Origin: Ceratotherium simum simum
Taxonomy: Eukaryota; Chordata; Mammalia; Perissodactyla; Rhinocerotidae
Direction: 5' to 3'
DNA length: 64,000 nucleotides
NCBI RefSeq assembly: GCF_000283155.1
Contig: NW_004454195.1
Location: 3,037,182-3,101,181, forward strand
This document shows positions 46,772 through 59,745 of this stretch, one piece after another. Position 1 is the stretch's first letter; each line of letters begins with the position of its first letter. The position numbers and the translations under genes were made by a program. A model generated the notes under the pieces. It saw only the letters and a program-made list of their open reading frames with translations, did not search any database and was not told the origin of the DNA.

Positions 46772-48984
46772 AAATGTGTTAGTTCTTATATGGGGATATT
46801 TACCTAAATTTCCATAAATTGCTCAGAAAATATGTAATGCATGTGTACAAATATTCCAAGTGCAAAATTATCTATACTTATGAAAAAAATGGAAATTAAC
46901 TTACTGTCAGACAAGGTGAAATGGTAGGCTAGGTATTCCTTAAAATAGTTGTGAGGAACCCTTAGAAATAAGAAAAAGTGTTTAAGAGATAATCTTAAAA
47001 TGAAATAAACTATAACAGAAGTGTCTGAATATTTTAACTGCAAATTTATAAACATATTAAACATATTTGCTAAATATATGAAAAGAAAAAATAACTAATG
47101 AATTAAAGTAGAAAATAACACTTTTCTAACTACATATTTGTCTTTACTCATGCTATATGTTTGAAATTATTGTAGTTCATATCCTGGAGATACCTCAACA
47201 AATTTCTTAAGAACCGTAATGGGAAAATATTATGTGACATAAAATTGAGACATCTCAGTATATTTAGCTAAGCACAGACATCTTCTTCCCCTTCAGAGTG
47301 CCCTATCTGAGCTGTATTCTTGTTGTTGGAATTCTGCTAAATTTGAGGTTAATGGGTATGTCTTAAAATAATTTAAGTTCTATCCCTTTAATGTTTTTGA
47401 TAATTTTTTCTTCCTCTTATGTTCTTTTAACATTGAGTTTGCAGTCTTTAGAGATGGGGATAGAGTGGTGGTTTTCGAACAGTAGTTCATATTGGCTCCA
47501 ATTATAACCCAGAATGTAATTTCCTTCAAGGAAAGTTGTCTCTCAGCAACAGCACTCTCTTTCAAAGAGAAGACCCTGAAGGCTGAGTAGGTGTAATTGA
47601 AGAGGAATGAAATGTTTTTAACTATTAAAATTTACTTCTGGTTTACAAGATTTAATTAAATGTTTTTGCAACTCTGCAATTATTTGTCTTCAGCATTCAG
47701 ACTGTTAGCGTTTATTCTACTAGCAATTGGCACCCAATTGTCATAAGGTGGACGAACAAAAAATTTGTATATTCTTCTCCATGTTGAAGAATCAAAATAT
47801 AAAGAGAAGATATCTACAAATAGGTAGAATAGTTTTCTTCCTTTGACCAGTGCTGGCTGTATATCCTTTATTTTCTTCTAATACCTGATATATTAAGAGC
47901 TTCTTTTTTGTCATTCTCAAAGTGAATTTTTCACAGAAAATTGGCCAATACAATATATTAACATCCCAGTGATAAAGCAGCTACTGACAATTTCAGAAGA
48001 CTTTCTTCCAGGAAATATAGTTGAGTAATTGAAAGATGTGATAATCTTTTCTCACTCCCAGTTTGCATGAAAATTGTTCCAGGAAAAAATGGGTTCAGCT
48101 GTAATAGTGCCTGTCAGAGTCTTCCTACAGGAAGCAAGGATTCTAGGTGACATTCTGATACATGGGGAGACATGGAGATGGATTGCAGTCAGACTTTGAA
48201 CTCTGTGGAGATACCAACTAATTTTCTCCCCACAGAAATATTGTGTAGCCTGACAGGCCAATAACATCCATTATTTTTAATTGGAGAGAAAAATGACACA
48301 GAGTGACATACCACATATCCCTGGCCTAACTTTGTGATGGGTAGGAAATTTGCTAGCAAAGTGGACTTTCGTTTTGTATTCAGTTCCTTTTCACACCAGG
48401 GGAAGAGGTGAGGGGAGAAATGTCTAAATGTCAGACAGGCAGGGAGAAGGAGACTGCTGTTTCTCAGCAGAGGTAATTAGGTGGACCTTTCTCAACCCTG
48501 GACCAGGGAGGGAAGGCTCCTTCCAGGTAACAGTGCCCTTTGTTCTGTTTTCAAGAGTCACCCAGCAATGCATGTTCTCAAAAAGGAACTTTCCCCTCTG
48601 TGATTAAATATTTATTACAGCAAGAAGCTAACAGTGGGACTAAGTGCCTCCAATTAGCCACAACAGAGAGTTATAAGTGACTACAGAGCAAGTATCAATA
48701 TTTTAAAAGGGAGGAGCAGGTCAGGGCAGTGAGGCTGTCAATCTTTATTTCTCCCCATAAGCCCATTACAAAGGATATTGTTTGTCAGTAAACATCAGCA
48801 CTCACTAGTCTTCTACTCTATTAGTAAGCTTCTGGTGCTGTCCATTAGAGTATAACCTGTGTGTAAACTCTCTTGGTTTCCAGGTGGTCTTATGGGTAAA
48901 AAGCAAAAGAAGCTTTCTAAAATGAGACTAATTCATTTCAATGCTACCATATTGAGAGTTGTTGCTCACCAAGAAAAAAGTTGG
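46772..48984. other. No gene seen; 2.2 kb without assigned features
   Basis: Unique AT-rich DNA. Open frames at 46804-47064, 47380-47565 and 48052-48267 (all minus) are short and lack context. Confidence 0.4.
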
Positions 48985-49110
48985 CTTAAATTCCAGGCAA
49001 AGATAAGCTCCTTGAAGACAAGCACTCTACTTTCTATGGGTTCCATAATGTTCTCAGTGCCTAGATGGACAACAGTTTTAGACATAGTCATGAGGGCAAC
49101 GTTACACTCA
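48985..49110 (+). repeat. L2/MIR-like 3' end
   Basis: 'gataagctccttgaagacaa' and 'gttctcagtgcctagatgg' match the L2 3' UTR phrase pair 'gagctccttgagggca...cagtgcctagcac'. It is inside the 111-codon frame at 48859-49194, which is therefore unlikely to be a gene. Confidence 0.45.
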
Positions 49111-50130
49111 GCCATCCTTAGTCAAAGAAAAGGCAATACTCATTTTCAGGAACACACCATCTTTACATTCTTCAAGGATACAAAAATAATGTAAATATGA
49201 CAAAATGACCAGATGATGCCCGGGGAAAGAAAAAAAGCATAACCTTGTAGAAAAGAACTGGCAATTTGGTAATTTTACATTTCGGAATTAGAGTACGACA
49301 TTTATATGATATAAAGTCAATAAAAACTTGTATTTTCAGAGAGAAATCCAGATGTTTCACACCCCACATGTCCAAAGTTTTGGAATTGAATTTTACAGTA
49401 TAATTATTTGATACTTGTAAGTAGCTCTATCTAGCATAAGTCATAGTGGTTCATCAACCATAAACATGAGAATAATCTTCCTGACCGCACAGAGATATTC
49501 TAAGTAATAAAGGAGATAGTGTATGTCATCACCAGGACTGTGCCTGGAACATGAGCACTCAGCGAATGTTGGTTTACTCCCTGTCGTCCTTCCCTTAGCA
49601 CAGATCTGCTTGCTTGGATTGCTAGTTTATTACAACTATTTTCTATAAAAATAGCTAATGTAAATGATCTATTAGCCTGCCTTCTAATTGCCAAAAATCT
49701 GGCATGTCAGCTTTTACCAATGTGATAACTCAGCAAGTATTTTCTCAAATTTCTGGACCTTTGTATATAATATTGGGCCTAGTCATGACCAATTCAGATA
49801 TAAAAGTTCACATGCTAATAATAATAATATTATCTAATTTATCTAATTTCAGGCCCCAGTTCCAAATAATGGCAGACACTATAGTCTTGCGCTATACATC
49901 CTATTTCCCCATGTTGTAATTCAGGAGAAATTTTAAGTCTCTAAAAACAGAGCAGTATGGTATATTTCCAGTATAGAAGACTTTCACAGAGTCTTGAGGA
50001 AGTTCATTTCTATTTATTTTCCTTTTAGTATACTTCTTATAGGTGGTAATTCCTGGATATACTCTTTAACTAGGCCCCCAAGGAATTTTTCAGTTTGGAC
50101 CTATTATGTCTATCTGGTAATTTATGTTAA
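49111..50130. other. No gene seen; a MIR end near 49540
   Basis: 'aggactgtgcctggaacatg' and 'gagcactcagcgaatgttgg' (49532-49572) resemble the sense MIR/L2 3' end. Otherwise this is unique DNA with an ATA-rich run near 49819-49835. Confidence 0.4.
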
Positions 50131-50143
50131 AATAATTGAGTAT

Positions 50144-50397
50144 TGGGGGGCTGGCCCAGTGGTGTAGTGGTTAAGTTCATATGCTCCACTTTGGTGGCCC
50201 GGGTTTGCAGGTTCGGATCCTGGGCACGGACCTAAGCACTGCTTACCAAGCCATGCTGTGGCAGGCGTCCCACATATAAAATAGAGGAAGATGGGCACAG
50301 ATGTTAGCTCAGGGCCGATCTTCCTCAGCAAAAAGAGGATTGACAACAGATGTTAGCTCAGGGTTAATCTTCCTCACCAAAAAACAATAATAATAAT
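50144..50397 (+). mobile_element. ERE SINE with two tail modules and 13-bp target duplication
   Basis: GGGGGGCTGGCCCAGTGG head, 'gcaggttcggatcctggg' B-box region, 'gatgttagctcagggccgat' and a second module 'gatgttagctcagggttaat', then an (AAT)n tail. It is flanked by AATAATTGAGTAT at 50131-50143 and 50398-50410. The (AAT)n tail merges with the target sequence. Confidence 0.95.
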
Positions 50398-50443
50398 AAT
50401 AATTGAGTATCAAATATTTTACTATCAAAATATATTAAATATA

Positions 50444-50652
50444 CAGTTATGCATCGCTTGAGTATGGGGATACATTCGAGAAATGTGTCGTTAGGCAACT
50501 TCGTTGTTGTGTGAACATCATAGAGTGTACTTACACAAACCTATATGGTATAGCCTACTACACACCTAGGCTATGTGGTACTAATCTTATGAGGCCACTA
50601 TAGTGTATTCATTGCATCATTGACTGAAACATCATTGCACGGCACATGACTG
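50444..50652. mobile_element. Short non-autonomous DNA transposon with TA duplication
   Basis: The ends are inverted: TACAGTTATGCATCG on the left and, reversed, TACAGTCATGTGCCG on the right. TA flanks both sides (50442-50443, 50653-50654). Inner text such as 'gaaatgtgtcgttaggcaac' and 'cctactacacacctaggct' is that of a mammalian Tc1/mariner-type family that I recall as Kanga/Tc2-like. It encodes no transposase, being only 209 bp. Confidence 0.75.
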
Positions 50653-50654
50653 TA

Positions 50655-52549
50655 TGTGTTAAACATATGTGCTAGTTAATGCTAATCTATGCCAAAGAGT
50701 CAGTTATTAGTTATTCTTAGTTGTTAGTGTCTGATGAATGGCCATTCATTCAAAGTACAGTTCCATGTCCCTAGGGTAAAGCCTTCCCCAAAGTGGGTAA
50801 AGGCTTCCTCAAAGTACAGAACAGTTTATATGACTCTTCTGTACCTGTGTACCTGTAACAAAATATTACTATAGTTGGTAAAGTTTGTAATAAGAGTGTC
50901 TTTATGATGTACTGCCTTGTTCTTTTAACCCTGGAGTTTACCAACATCAACCTCCCCCGCAAAAAATAAATAAAATAAACTGACCTTGGCTGAACAGTCA
51001 AATTGACTCAGGTTAATGTGTAAGAGACAAACATATATTTCCCACTGCTTTTGCTATGCTTACTAATCAACATTTTTTCCTGCTTATTCTGTGTAAAGAG
51101 AAACAAAAATATTATGGTGATGAGGATAAGTTAACAATTACCCCGTGCATCACAATGGGTAATATAGTTCCAATAGGCATCCTTGTAAATGTGCATTTGG
51201 CAGCTTTGATCACCAGACAGCAAGTCAGTGAGTAAAGGAGGTGGCCGTGTGGATGAACTGCTGCATTCAGTAAATAACCAAAGGAACAGCAGACGCTTTG
51301 TAGAATCCGAAATGGCTCTTGTTACCAGTCCTGAGTTCATGTGATTCTTGGAATAGTAGATGAGGCTGAAGTAGAGATGCCTTTCAAGAAAGAATGTACA
51401 ATTTAAATAAATTTAAATAAAAACAGTCTGCTTGAAGTCACAATGCATTCCACTTAGCTAACAAGTCACTATCGATCAAAAAAACATTATAGATGTAGTA
51501 TTTCATAGACTACATAAATTGAACCTGAACTGGAAATATTCATCATTCTGAACGGTGTAGGCTGGAATAAACCTATAATATTTCACACGGTCCCTGGTTA
51601 TTTGAAAATGTGAAGGATTTGTATGAGTTACAAGATGAGCTCTCAGGCGCTTCATATAGGAACAAACCACAGTGACTGTCAAAAGATCATTTATACGGCT
51701 GCTCTCTGATTCTGCTACTGCACTTGTCTGTCTAGAAGTTCTTTATAGTCATTCTATCTGAACAAATTTTTAAAGCAAGTAACAATGCTTGAATTTAGGG
51801 ACATAGTCAAAATTATGTGAACAAAAGAATAGCCAGAACACTCTGATAGAATGTGAAATGTGAGATTTGTTGTGTATGTACGCATTCTCTGAGTGCGTGG
51901 CCCCATAATAAGCCATGCAAGACCAGTGTAAGCCTGTTCCCCAAGATCAATGCCGTGACTGTGGCCATCCATCATCTCTAACACAGGCAGGATGCAATCA
52001 ATGGTAATCCATCTCTTTCCCATTGGATAATTGATTTTTTTAAAAATTTGTGGGATTGATCTTTTTTCATTTTAAGAAACTGTCATTGCATAATACAGTA
52101 GTTTTAAGGATTGAGGGGAAAAGGGTTTGGTCGTTTCAATAAAATTCTAATGGCACTAGATTTAATCATATTCTCATTCATGGTTAGCCCAGGGAAAAAT
52201 TATGAAGCTCTTGTCTTGGATATTTTTCTGTGTTCCCACTTTAGCTATTTTCCCCTCCTTTGGGACCATGTATAACCCAAGTTTTCTGCTTGTGTCAATT
52301 AACTTACATTAAGTTATTTGCTATTAAAGATGTTCCCAATTCTGGGGACTTTCACCTTCACAGAGGTCTTTTAAAAAATAAAAAAAAATTGTTATGCTTC
52401 AGGGACTGTACGTAGGGGTCAATGGTAGCTAATAAAACATATTTTTTTCAGTGTAGGCTTTTAAGAAGATACAAATACTACACTATCTAGCCAGACTTAT
52501 AATTTTTTCTTTCAACTTTATACTTCTAGCACTTAATAGTATGCCTCAC
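50655..52549. other. No gene seen
   Basis: Unique DNA. Minus-strand frames at 50771-51001, 51131-51340 and 51754-52023 (up to 89 codons) lack recognisable protein features. Confidence 0.4.
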
Positions 52550-53100
52550 ATCCATTTATTCACTCATTCAAGAGGTATTAATTTTGTATCTTCAACATGC
52601 TAGACACTGTTCAATGCACTCGATATATATTAATTAAAAAGGAAAAAAAAACTGAGTCTCTCCTTCAAGGGACTCACCTTGCAATAGAAAGAGAAACAAA
52701 AAAAATAAGAAATACATAAATATCTTCTAGTATTGATAGGTCTATAGAATATAAAATTGTCTGATCTCAGAGTGACTGGAGACTGCCCTTCTTGGGTTCC
52801 CCTTGGAAGGCCTCTTGGTGGAGGTGACATTCTATAAAGGAGGTTCTAGAAAGGAAATAAAAAGTGCAACTTGAAAGAAAGAGAGATTATGCCGTGGTGG
52901 GAAGCCGTTGTTTTAGGCAGGGTGTCAGGAGGGCATCTCTGCAGTGGTGATACCTGACAGCTGAACAGTAACAAGGAGCAGGCCATGTAAGCCTAAGAGA
53001 GTAGAATATTCTTGCTGAGTGGCTTGTTAGTTCAAAGACATTAGGGTGAAATGAGTTAGGCACATTCTGAAAGAGCTTGATCTATATGATGAAAAGTAAG
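52550..53100 (-). repeat. L2 LINE, antisense
   Basis: 'ttcactcattcaagaggta', 'catgctagacactgttcaat', 'cttcaagggactcaccttg', 'gcaggccatgtaagcctaag' and 'agacattagggtgaaatgag' roughly follow inverted L2 order, with an A-rich interruption. Confidence 0.55.
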
Positions 53101-53479
53101 CTAGTTTACCCTGAGTACAGTGAATGCCATCTGGCATGGTAACGCCAACAGACAAATACCACTGTCACCTACCTAAGAACACCTCTCACGAGCAACTGAG
53201 ACAATTCATGAAGCCGGGCTCACAGAACATACCCAGCCTGATGCCTCTGTTAGGGTCTTACTTTGAACTTATAATAAACACTAACTTCCGTAAAATTCAC
53301 TTGTCAGAGTATTAATTTTCACCAAGCACCAAACCTGACAATCTCAAATTCAAAGAGTCCTAAGGCCCTTTGAAGAGTAGAAAATACATTGGTTGACTTT
53401 AGCCTTTAAGCATGCAAGATAAATTTTCTAAGGTAATCTTGTAAAATATAGAAATAGGGAAATATTTGTCTGCAATTTT
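53101..53479. other. No gene seen
   Basis: Unique spacer before the antisense L1. A 63-codon plus frame at 53124-53315 is not supported by anything else. Confidence 0.4.
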
Positions 53480-53902
53480 TCTTTTCTTATAATGTCCTTG
53501 TCAGTTTTTAGGATTGGAGTATGCTGACTTCATAAAATGATTTGGAAAAGGTTCTTTTCTCCTCTGTTTTGTGCAACTGTTTTGGATAAGATTGGTCTTA
53601 TTTCTTCATTAAATGTTGGCTGGAATTCACCTGAAAAACTATCTGAGTTTGGAGTTTTCTTTCTGGGAAGATTTTTATAATTCCAATTCAATTTCTTTAA
53701 TAGATGGAAGGCTATGCAGACTTTCTATTTCTTATCATTTCAGTTTTGTTAAGCTGTGTTTTTCAAGGGATTTCTCTATTTTGTTTAGATTGTCATATTT
53801 ATTTTTATAAAGTTATTCTTAACAGTCACTTATTATTAATATCTGAAGTGATATTCCCGCTTTTGACCTTGAGACAGGTAATTTGCTTTTTTATATCTTT
53901 AT

Positions 53903-54103
53903 CTTCCTTCTTTTTTTCCTCCCCAAAGCCCCAGTACATGGTTGTATATTCCAATTATAAGTTGTTCTAGCTCTTCTACGTGAGCAGCTGCCACAGCATG
54001 GCAACTGACAGACAAGTGGTGAGGTTCCGCGACCGGGAAGCGAACCTGGGCTGCTGAAGCAGTGAGTGCCGAGCTTTAACCACTAGGCCATCAGGGCTGG
54101 CTC
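53903..54103 (-). mobile_element. ERE SINE in the antisense L1
   Basis: Minus-strand head AGCCAGCCCTGATGGCC, then 'aggttcgcttcccggtcgc' and 'actggggctttggggagg' tail. It is more diverged than most copies here. TATATCTTTAT (left, 53892) against TATATCCTTTAT (right, about 54105) is the likely target duplication. Confidence 0.85.
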
Positions 54104-55806
54104 TATATATCCTTTATTGGTAAACACTACTGCTTGGGGTTATCCATTTTACTAGTCTTTTTGAAAAAACTTTTAAAAGAGTGTCATTAGTATTTCTTTT
54201 GGTACAATCTTGTAGGTGACAAGTTCCTTCAGCTTTTGTGTATCAGAAAATGTGGATATAAAATTCTGAATTGAAAAGTTTGGTTTTATTGAGTTTTTCT
54301 CTATTATTTTTCTGGCTTCTATCTCACTGATCTCTGCTCTTTATTATTTCTTTTCATCTACATATTTTGAGCTAAATTTGCTCTCCTTTCTCTATCTTGC
54401 TAGAGTAGAAAATTATATCATTTTTGTAAACCTTTCTTCTCTTCTAATACAAATATATAAACCTATACATTTCTCCATAAGCATTACTCTAACTGCATCC
54501 CACAAATGTTGATATGAGAGCATTTTCTTTATTATTCAGTGTGAAATATTTTCTAATGCCCCTTGTGATTTTTCCTTTCACCCATGGGTTATGTAAAATT
54601 GTATTGTCTAATTTCCCAATTTGGGGTTTGTTTCTAGATACCTCTTTTTTAGTTGATTTCTACTTTAATTCTGTAGAGGTCAGACAGCAAGCTCTGTAAG
54701 ACTGTAATATTTTGAATATTACTGAGACCTATTTTATGGCCCAAAATATAGTTTATCGTGGTAGACATTCCACAAAGAAACAAGTTCAACTGTTATTGAG
54801 TGTGTCATATAAATGTGAATTAGGTCAACTTAGTTGACAAGATTGTTTGAATTGTTTATACCTTTACTGATTTTTCATCTATATATTACTTTTACTATAA
54901 ATTTCTGAGGGATGGTCTTAAAATCTCCACCTATGATTATAGATTTGTCTATTTCACCCATTCCTCCTGCTTTTTCATTATATATTTAAAACTCTATTGT
55001 TATTTGCATGCACATTTATGGTTGTTAATTTACGGCTTTTGATAAATTAGCCCTATTATCATTACGAATTGTTTGACTTTATTACTGGTTATAGCCTTTC
55101 TCTTGAAGTCTACTTTGCCTGAAAGTAATATAACCACTTCAATTTCTTTATGCTTACTGTTTGTGTTGTATTTCTCTTCTTTCCTTTTACTTTCAGCATA
55201 TCTGTGTCTTTATATATGAAGTGTTTCTTTTTCAGGAAGAATTTAACTGGTCTTACTTTTTTATTCTGCCTCATACTCTCACTCTTTTAGTTGGAGTTTT
55301 TAGTCCATTTACCTCAATGTACTTAGTGCTAAGTCTATCAACTTGTTATGTTTTTCCTTGTTGTCTGAGCTCCTTTGTTTTATTCTTATATTCCTCCTTT
55401 CTTTTCTTCTTTACTAGGATTAATTCAATAATTTTAGTACACACTTTATATCTCTAATTTCTTTTGAGTGATACATCTTTGTTTTATTGTATTATGCATT
55501 CCTCTAGGGATTACATATCACTTCCTTTCCTTAAAACAGTCTATTTGGAATAAGTATTGCACCACTTAAAGAAACACGTAAGAGTTTACCAACAGTATAA
55601 CTCTATTTACACCATCTTTCCTTTTTGTTATTGATGTATTTTATTTCACATCTATAGGTATTATTAATTCTGTAGTACAATGTTATTTTTTATTTAAACT
55701 ATCAGTTGTAATTTTAAAAAATTAGGAAGAGAAACAAAGTATATTTTTACATTTACCATCATTGTCATTTCCAACACTCAATTTTTCTTAAAAATTCAAG
55801 CTTCCA

Positions 55807-56047
55807 GGACCGGCCCAGTGACACAAGCAGTTAAGTGCGCGTGCTCCGCTGTGGGGCCCAAGGTTCACCAGTTCGGATCCCAGGCGTGCACCAATGCACC
55901 GCTTGGCGGGCCATGCTGTGGTGGCGTCCCAGATAAAGTGGAGGAAGATGGGCATGGATGTTAGCCCAGGGCTGGTCTTCCTCAGCAAAAAAACAAGAGG
56001 ATTGGCAGATGTTAGCACAGGGCTGATCTTCCTCACAAAAAAAAAAA
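55807..56047 (+). mobile_element. ERE SINE in the antisense L1, 16-bp target duplication
   Basis: GGACCGGCCCAGTGACAC head, 'ccagttcggatcccaggcg' B-box region and two tail modules ('gatgttagcccagggctggt', 'gatgttagcacagggctgat'), then (A)n. It is flanked by identical AAAATTCAAGCTTCCA at 55791-55806 and 56048-56063. Confidence 0.96.
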
Positions 56048-57120
56048 AAAATTCAAGCTTCCAATGTAGTACGACTTTACTTCAGCCTGACGTATTTATT
56101 TTAGTACAGTCTTATAGGTGACAAATTCTTTCAGATTTTGTGTATTGGAAAATATCAGTGGATCAATGGATTGGCAACATGTTTTTTCCCCATTTCATCA
56201 CTTTAAAGATGTCTTTTCATCATCTATTGGACCTCATAGTTTTCAATAAGTAGTAAACCATTATTCATATTGTTATTTCCATATATGTTATGTGTTTTTT
56301 ATCTATGGCTACTTTTAACATTTTCTCTTTATCTTTGATTTTCAATAGTTTGACTGTGATTTTCTCTGTCTTTTCTTCTTGGGTTTGCTGAGATTCTTAG
56401 ATGTGTAGGTTGATGTTTACTAATAAATTGCAAACATTTTTAGCTATTGTTTTTTAACATATATATGTATTCTGTACATTTCTCTTTTGTCTTGGAGACT
56501 TCAAATACAGGTGTATTATCCTGCTGAAATTGTTTACATATCACTGAGGCTTTGTTCATGTTTTGTAATTTTTTTGCTTCAGATTGAATAACTTCTATTT
56601 TTTCAAACTAATACCCCTTTCTTTTGCCTTTTCTAATTTTATGTTAAACCTACTCAGTGAACTTTTCATTTCAGACATGATATATTTTTCAGTTCTAGAA
56701 TTTCCATTTGGTTCCTTTTTATAGTGTCCAGTTCTGCGTTGAGATTCATCATTTGTTTACTTATGTTCACCTTTTTCTTTAAATCCTTGAATATATGTGT
56801 AATAGCTGTTTTGTAGTGTTTGTTAATTAAGAAGTCTGGGTAATCTTGGAGTCTGCTTTTATTAAATGCTTTTTGTCTTGATTAGTGGTTATATTTTCCA
56901 GCTTTTTTACATTTCAAGTAAAGTCTAGATTATGTTGTCTTCCTTTCTAAGGGTTGATTTTCGCTCTAATAAACAGTTAATTTACTGGTGAATTTTTGTG
57001 ATCCAGTCTGGGTTTTATCCCTTGTTTGGTCATGCCTTTCTTTATCATCTTTAGTCCTATGGTATAGATCCTACTCTAGACAGTAATCCTTACTTATAAA
57101 GTTTGTCTTTCTGGGATCTC

Positions 57121-59539
57121 AACTCAATGCCCAATGTGTTCAGTGCAGCATTTCCACTCTGACTGGGCTGAACATTCCAACATATCCTAGCACTGTGTAA
57201 CTGCAGGCATTTCATTTCAATTTCCAGCCCCACGTCCTCTGATTTCGATTAGACTTTGTAAACTAATCTGGGCTTCAGCCAAAAACCCAAAGGATAGCTT
57301 CACATAGACATTGCCCTGCTCCCCACAGCTCCATTTTCTCTGGTACTATGCCCCACAAATTCCATGGACCTCCACAGTCCTGAACTCAGATTTCTGCCTG
57401 CTTAGCTTAGGTAGATTTAGTTTAGTTAACTTAGTTAGACTCCTAATTTATGTTTGGACTCCATCTTCCTGTGCCATGGTCTAGAAAGTCCTGTATTAGT
57501 TAATTGTACTTTGGGAGAAAGACTGCATAGCTGTAGTAGCTGTCATAGCTGCTGTAAGGTATAAAATTCTCTGAAAGTACTTTATACTTTGCTTCTTTTA
57601 GCAGTAGGTGTTAAGGAGAAATCTTGTTACCACTTTGGGGATATATATCTCAGATATATATGTAGATAGATAAATTACATAGATATCAGATATCTCAACT
57701 GTAATATTTTTGCTTGTAAGCACTTATTAAAGTAAGGACAATAAAAGTATATCAGTTAGGATATCTTGAATTACCTTCAAGGTATCTCCTTCCTCAGCAT
57801 ATAACAAAAGTCCTAATGGCTTTGTTGATGTCATCAAGCTGAATCTACTGTTTTGGCCAGTGATATTAGATTATCCATAATTGCTTGGACCAATCAGGAC
57901 ACACCTCTGGGGCTGAGGGTGGGGCTCACTTTCCCTGAAGCATATACACTTCATGAATGAGAAATGATGCCTGAAGGAGAGTTGGGGTACTCGATGTTGG
58001 CTTGGCAATCATGTCTAGTACAAAATACTGTAGTTTGTGTGTATCTTCACATTGAAGAACAGAAGAAGTAGGAAGGGTGCTCCTGATAGTAGAGATAAGG
58101 GAGCAAGCACATTTTTGTTACTTTACGCATTAAAAAGTATAATGATACTTAACAATAAAATGTCAAGTGCAATTAAATAGAATGCTTTAGTTGACATATA
58201 TAAATGCCCATTTATAACCACTATGAGTTACAGAAAAGAAAGCAATTGTTAATTAAGAAGGCATTGGTATAGGTGTTCCTGAATTCTTGCAAACAAGTGG
58301 ACATGTTTATGCTATTACATAGAAAATACAATGGCATTTATGTTCTCCTCATTAGAGGAATTCATTTTCAGTTTTTTTTTTCCTTTTCAAAAAATTACTC
58401 TACTGCCAAAAATTGTGAGGTCTACATCCATTTTAGCTCTAGAAATAGAACACAGATTTACCAGGTCAAAGAACAAAAGATAGATGTAGAGCATTGAGGT
58501 AAGACAGATGAAGATTCGCAGCATCAAGGAAAGAGACATGGAAATCATTCCCAAGGCATTAAGCAAAGCAGGCAGCCAACAAATTACAGACCATTCTAGA
58601 GGGAAAAGAAAACTTCCTGAGAAATGCAATGATGATGCATAAAGTAAACTTTGAATGTACTCATTATCAAAGATTGAGAATTTTATGTAAATAGAGTAAG
58701 GATTATGACCTAGAAAATTACAAACCCCAAGGACAAGAACAAACTTGTATAGAATAGTCATGGTCTTGGGACCCCAAAGGATCAAATATTGTAGACTGTT
58801 GTTTTAACAAATGTAACCCACTTTCAATGTGCTACTCATGAAAATTGCACTGCATTTTTATAATTTTCTAAGGTGCATTTGATATGGCAAGATTATTCAT
58901 GGATATGAGTGTATATGAATTTACTTACTTGCAAAAATCATCCACAAACAATTTATTGAGCACCTATGAGCAAACATCCCCTAAGTAGGTTCAGTGGAGC
59001 CAATTAACGTATCCTAGAGGAATACCGCCACTGCTAATATCTTACAAATAGCTACTGGATTCATTTAGGTTAACAGCCACCCAGAAGGGTATGGATATTA
59101 ACATTTGTTTTCATAAGACAAATTACTCCAAAGCAATTATATTTTTAACGTTCCACTTCTACCCTATTCTGAACACTGCCGTAAATCCAAGTACCTGTGG
59201 ATACTGAAGATCTGTAAAACACTCTAGTATGCTAAGGAGCAGTGCAGTTTATGTTGATGGGCTCTAGAGGACATCTTATTAGTGGCTGAATCTATTCTTG
59301 CTCCAGCTCCTAACCCTCTCCCCCAAGTATCTGTAGCCTCCTGAGGAAGCATCATAGACGCCTTTGTTTAGAAAACATTGAGTGTCGTTTATTTTAATAT
59401 TCAGATCTGCTTAACTCAAGGAAAATACTCCAAGGACTCTCTAACTCCCTTAATAAATGTTTAACATTAACTCGAACTCTAGTCTTAATAATTCTATGTT
59501 AGAATTCAGCAAAACCTATCCCAATTCTACAACTGGTGC
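57121..59539. other. No gene seen; possible old LTR/L1 remnants at the left
   Basis: 57120-57480 may still be part of the antisense L1. 57770-58030 ('ggacacacctctggggctga') faintly recalls an old antisense LTR. An AT palindrome lies at 57650-57698. A 132-codon minus-strand frame (58785-58387) is unrecognised: hydrophobic in parts, without splice context, and of chance-compatible length. Confidence 0.35.
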
Positions 59540-59745
59540 CATATACAGCTGCCTTAACCTCCATAGTTGTGTGATCTTTTGAAAGATAATCCTTAGGCTT
59601 CTGTTTCCTCATTTGAAAAGTAAAAATAATTTTACTCACTATCTTGTAAAGCTGTTGTACAGTTCAAAGAAGTTAATTCATAGAGTACTTAGAAAATTAC
59701 CAGTCACATAATAAGTGCTCAACAGGGATTAGTAAAGTGGCCATA
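59540..59745 (+). repeat. MIR SINE
   Basis: 'cataactgccttaacct'-like text, 'tgtttcctcatttgaaaagt', 'cttgtaaagctgttgtaca' and 'aataagtgctcaacaggg' follow the sense MIR in order. Confidence 0.6.

Larger units (their letters stand above)
53480..57120 (-). mobile_element. Old L1 LINE in antisense, ORF2 5' half and upstream, with two EREs
   Basis: The T-rich plus strand is inverted L1. From left to right it runs through the N-terminal RT/linker ('aaatgttggctggaattcac'), the endonuclease C-terminus (about 54380-54800), the endonuclease N-terminus near 55300 ('ttttagttggagtttttagt', antisense of NVNGLN-type text), then ORF1/5' region text ('tagtacagtcttataggtg' near 56100, 'agttctagaatttccatttg' near 56690). 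Extended open frames on both strands are absent, so it is long dead. The ORF2 3' half is missing. The right boundary is uncertain: similarity fades between 56950 and 57480. Confidence 0.75.

Noticed and set aside
50144..50397. Tandem 'gatgttagctcagggc' modules as possible CRISPR-like repeats
   Set aside because: They are duplicated tail modules inside ERE SINEs, spread through the window in both orientations, in a vertebrate genome.
53613..55457. Series of hydrophobic plus-strand frames suggesting membrane proteins
   Set aside because: They are translations of the T-rich antisense strand of an old L1.
58387..58785. 132-codon minus-strand frame with hydrophobic segments
   Set aside because: No start context, splice signals or recognisable domain; length compatible with chance.
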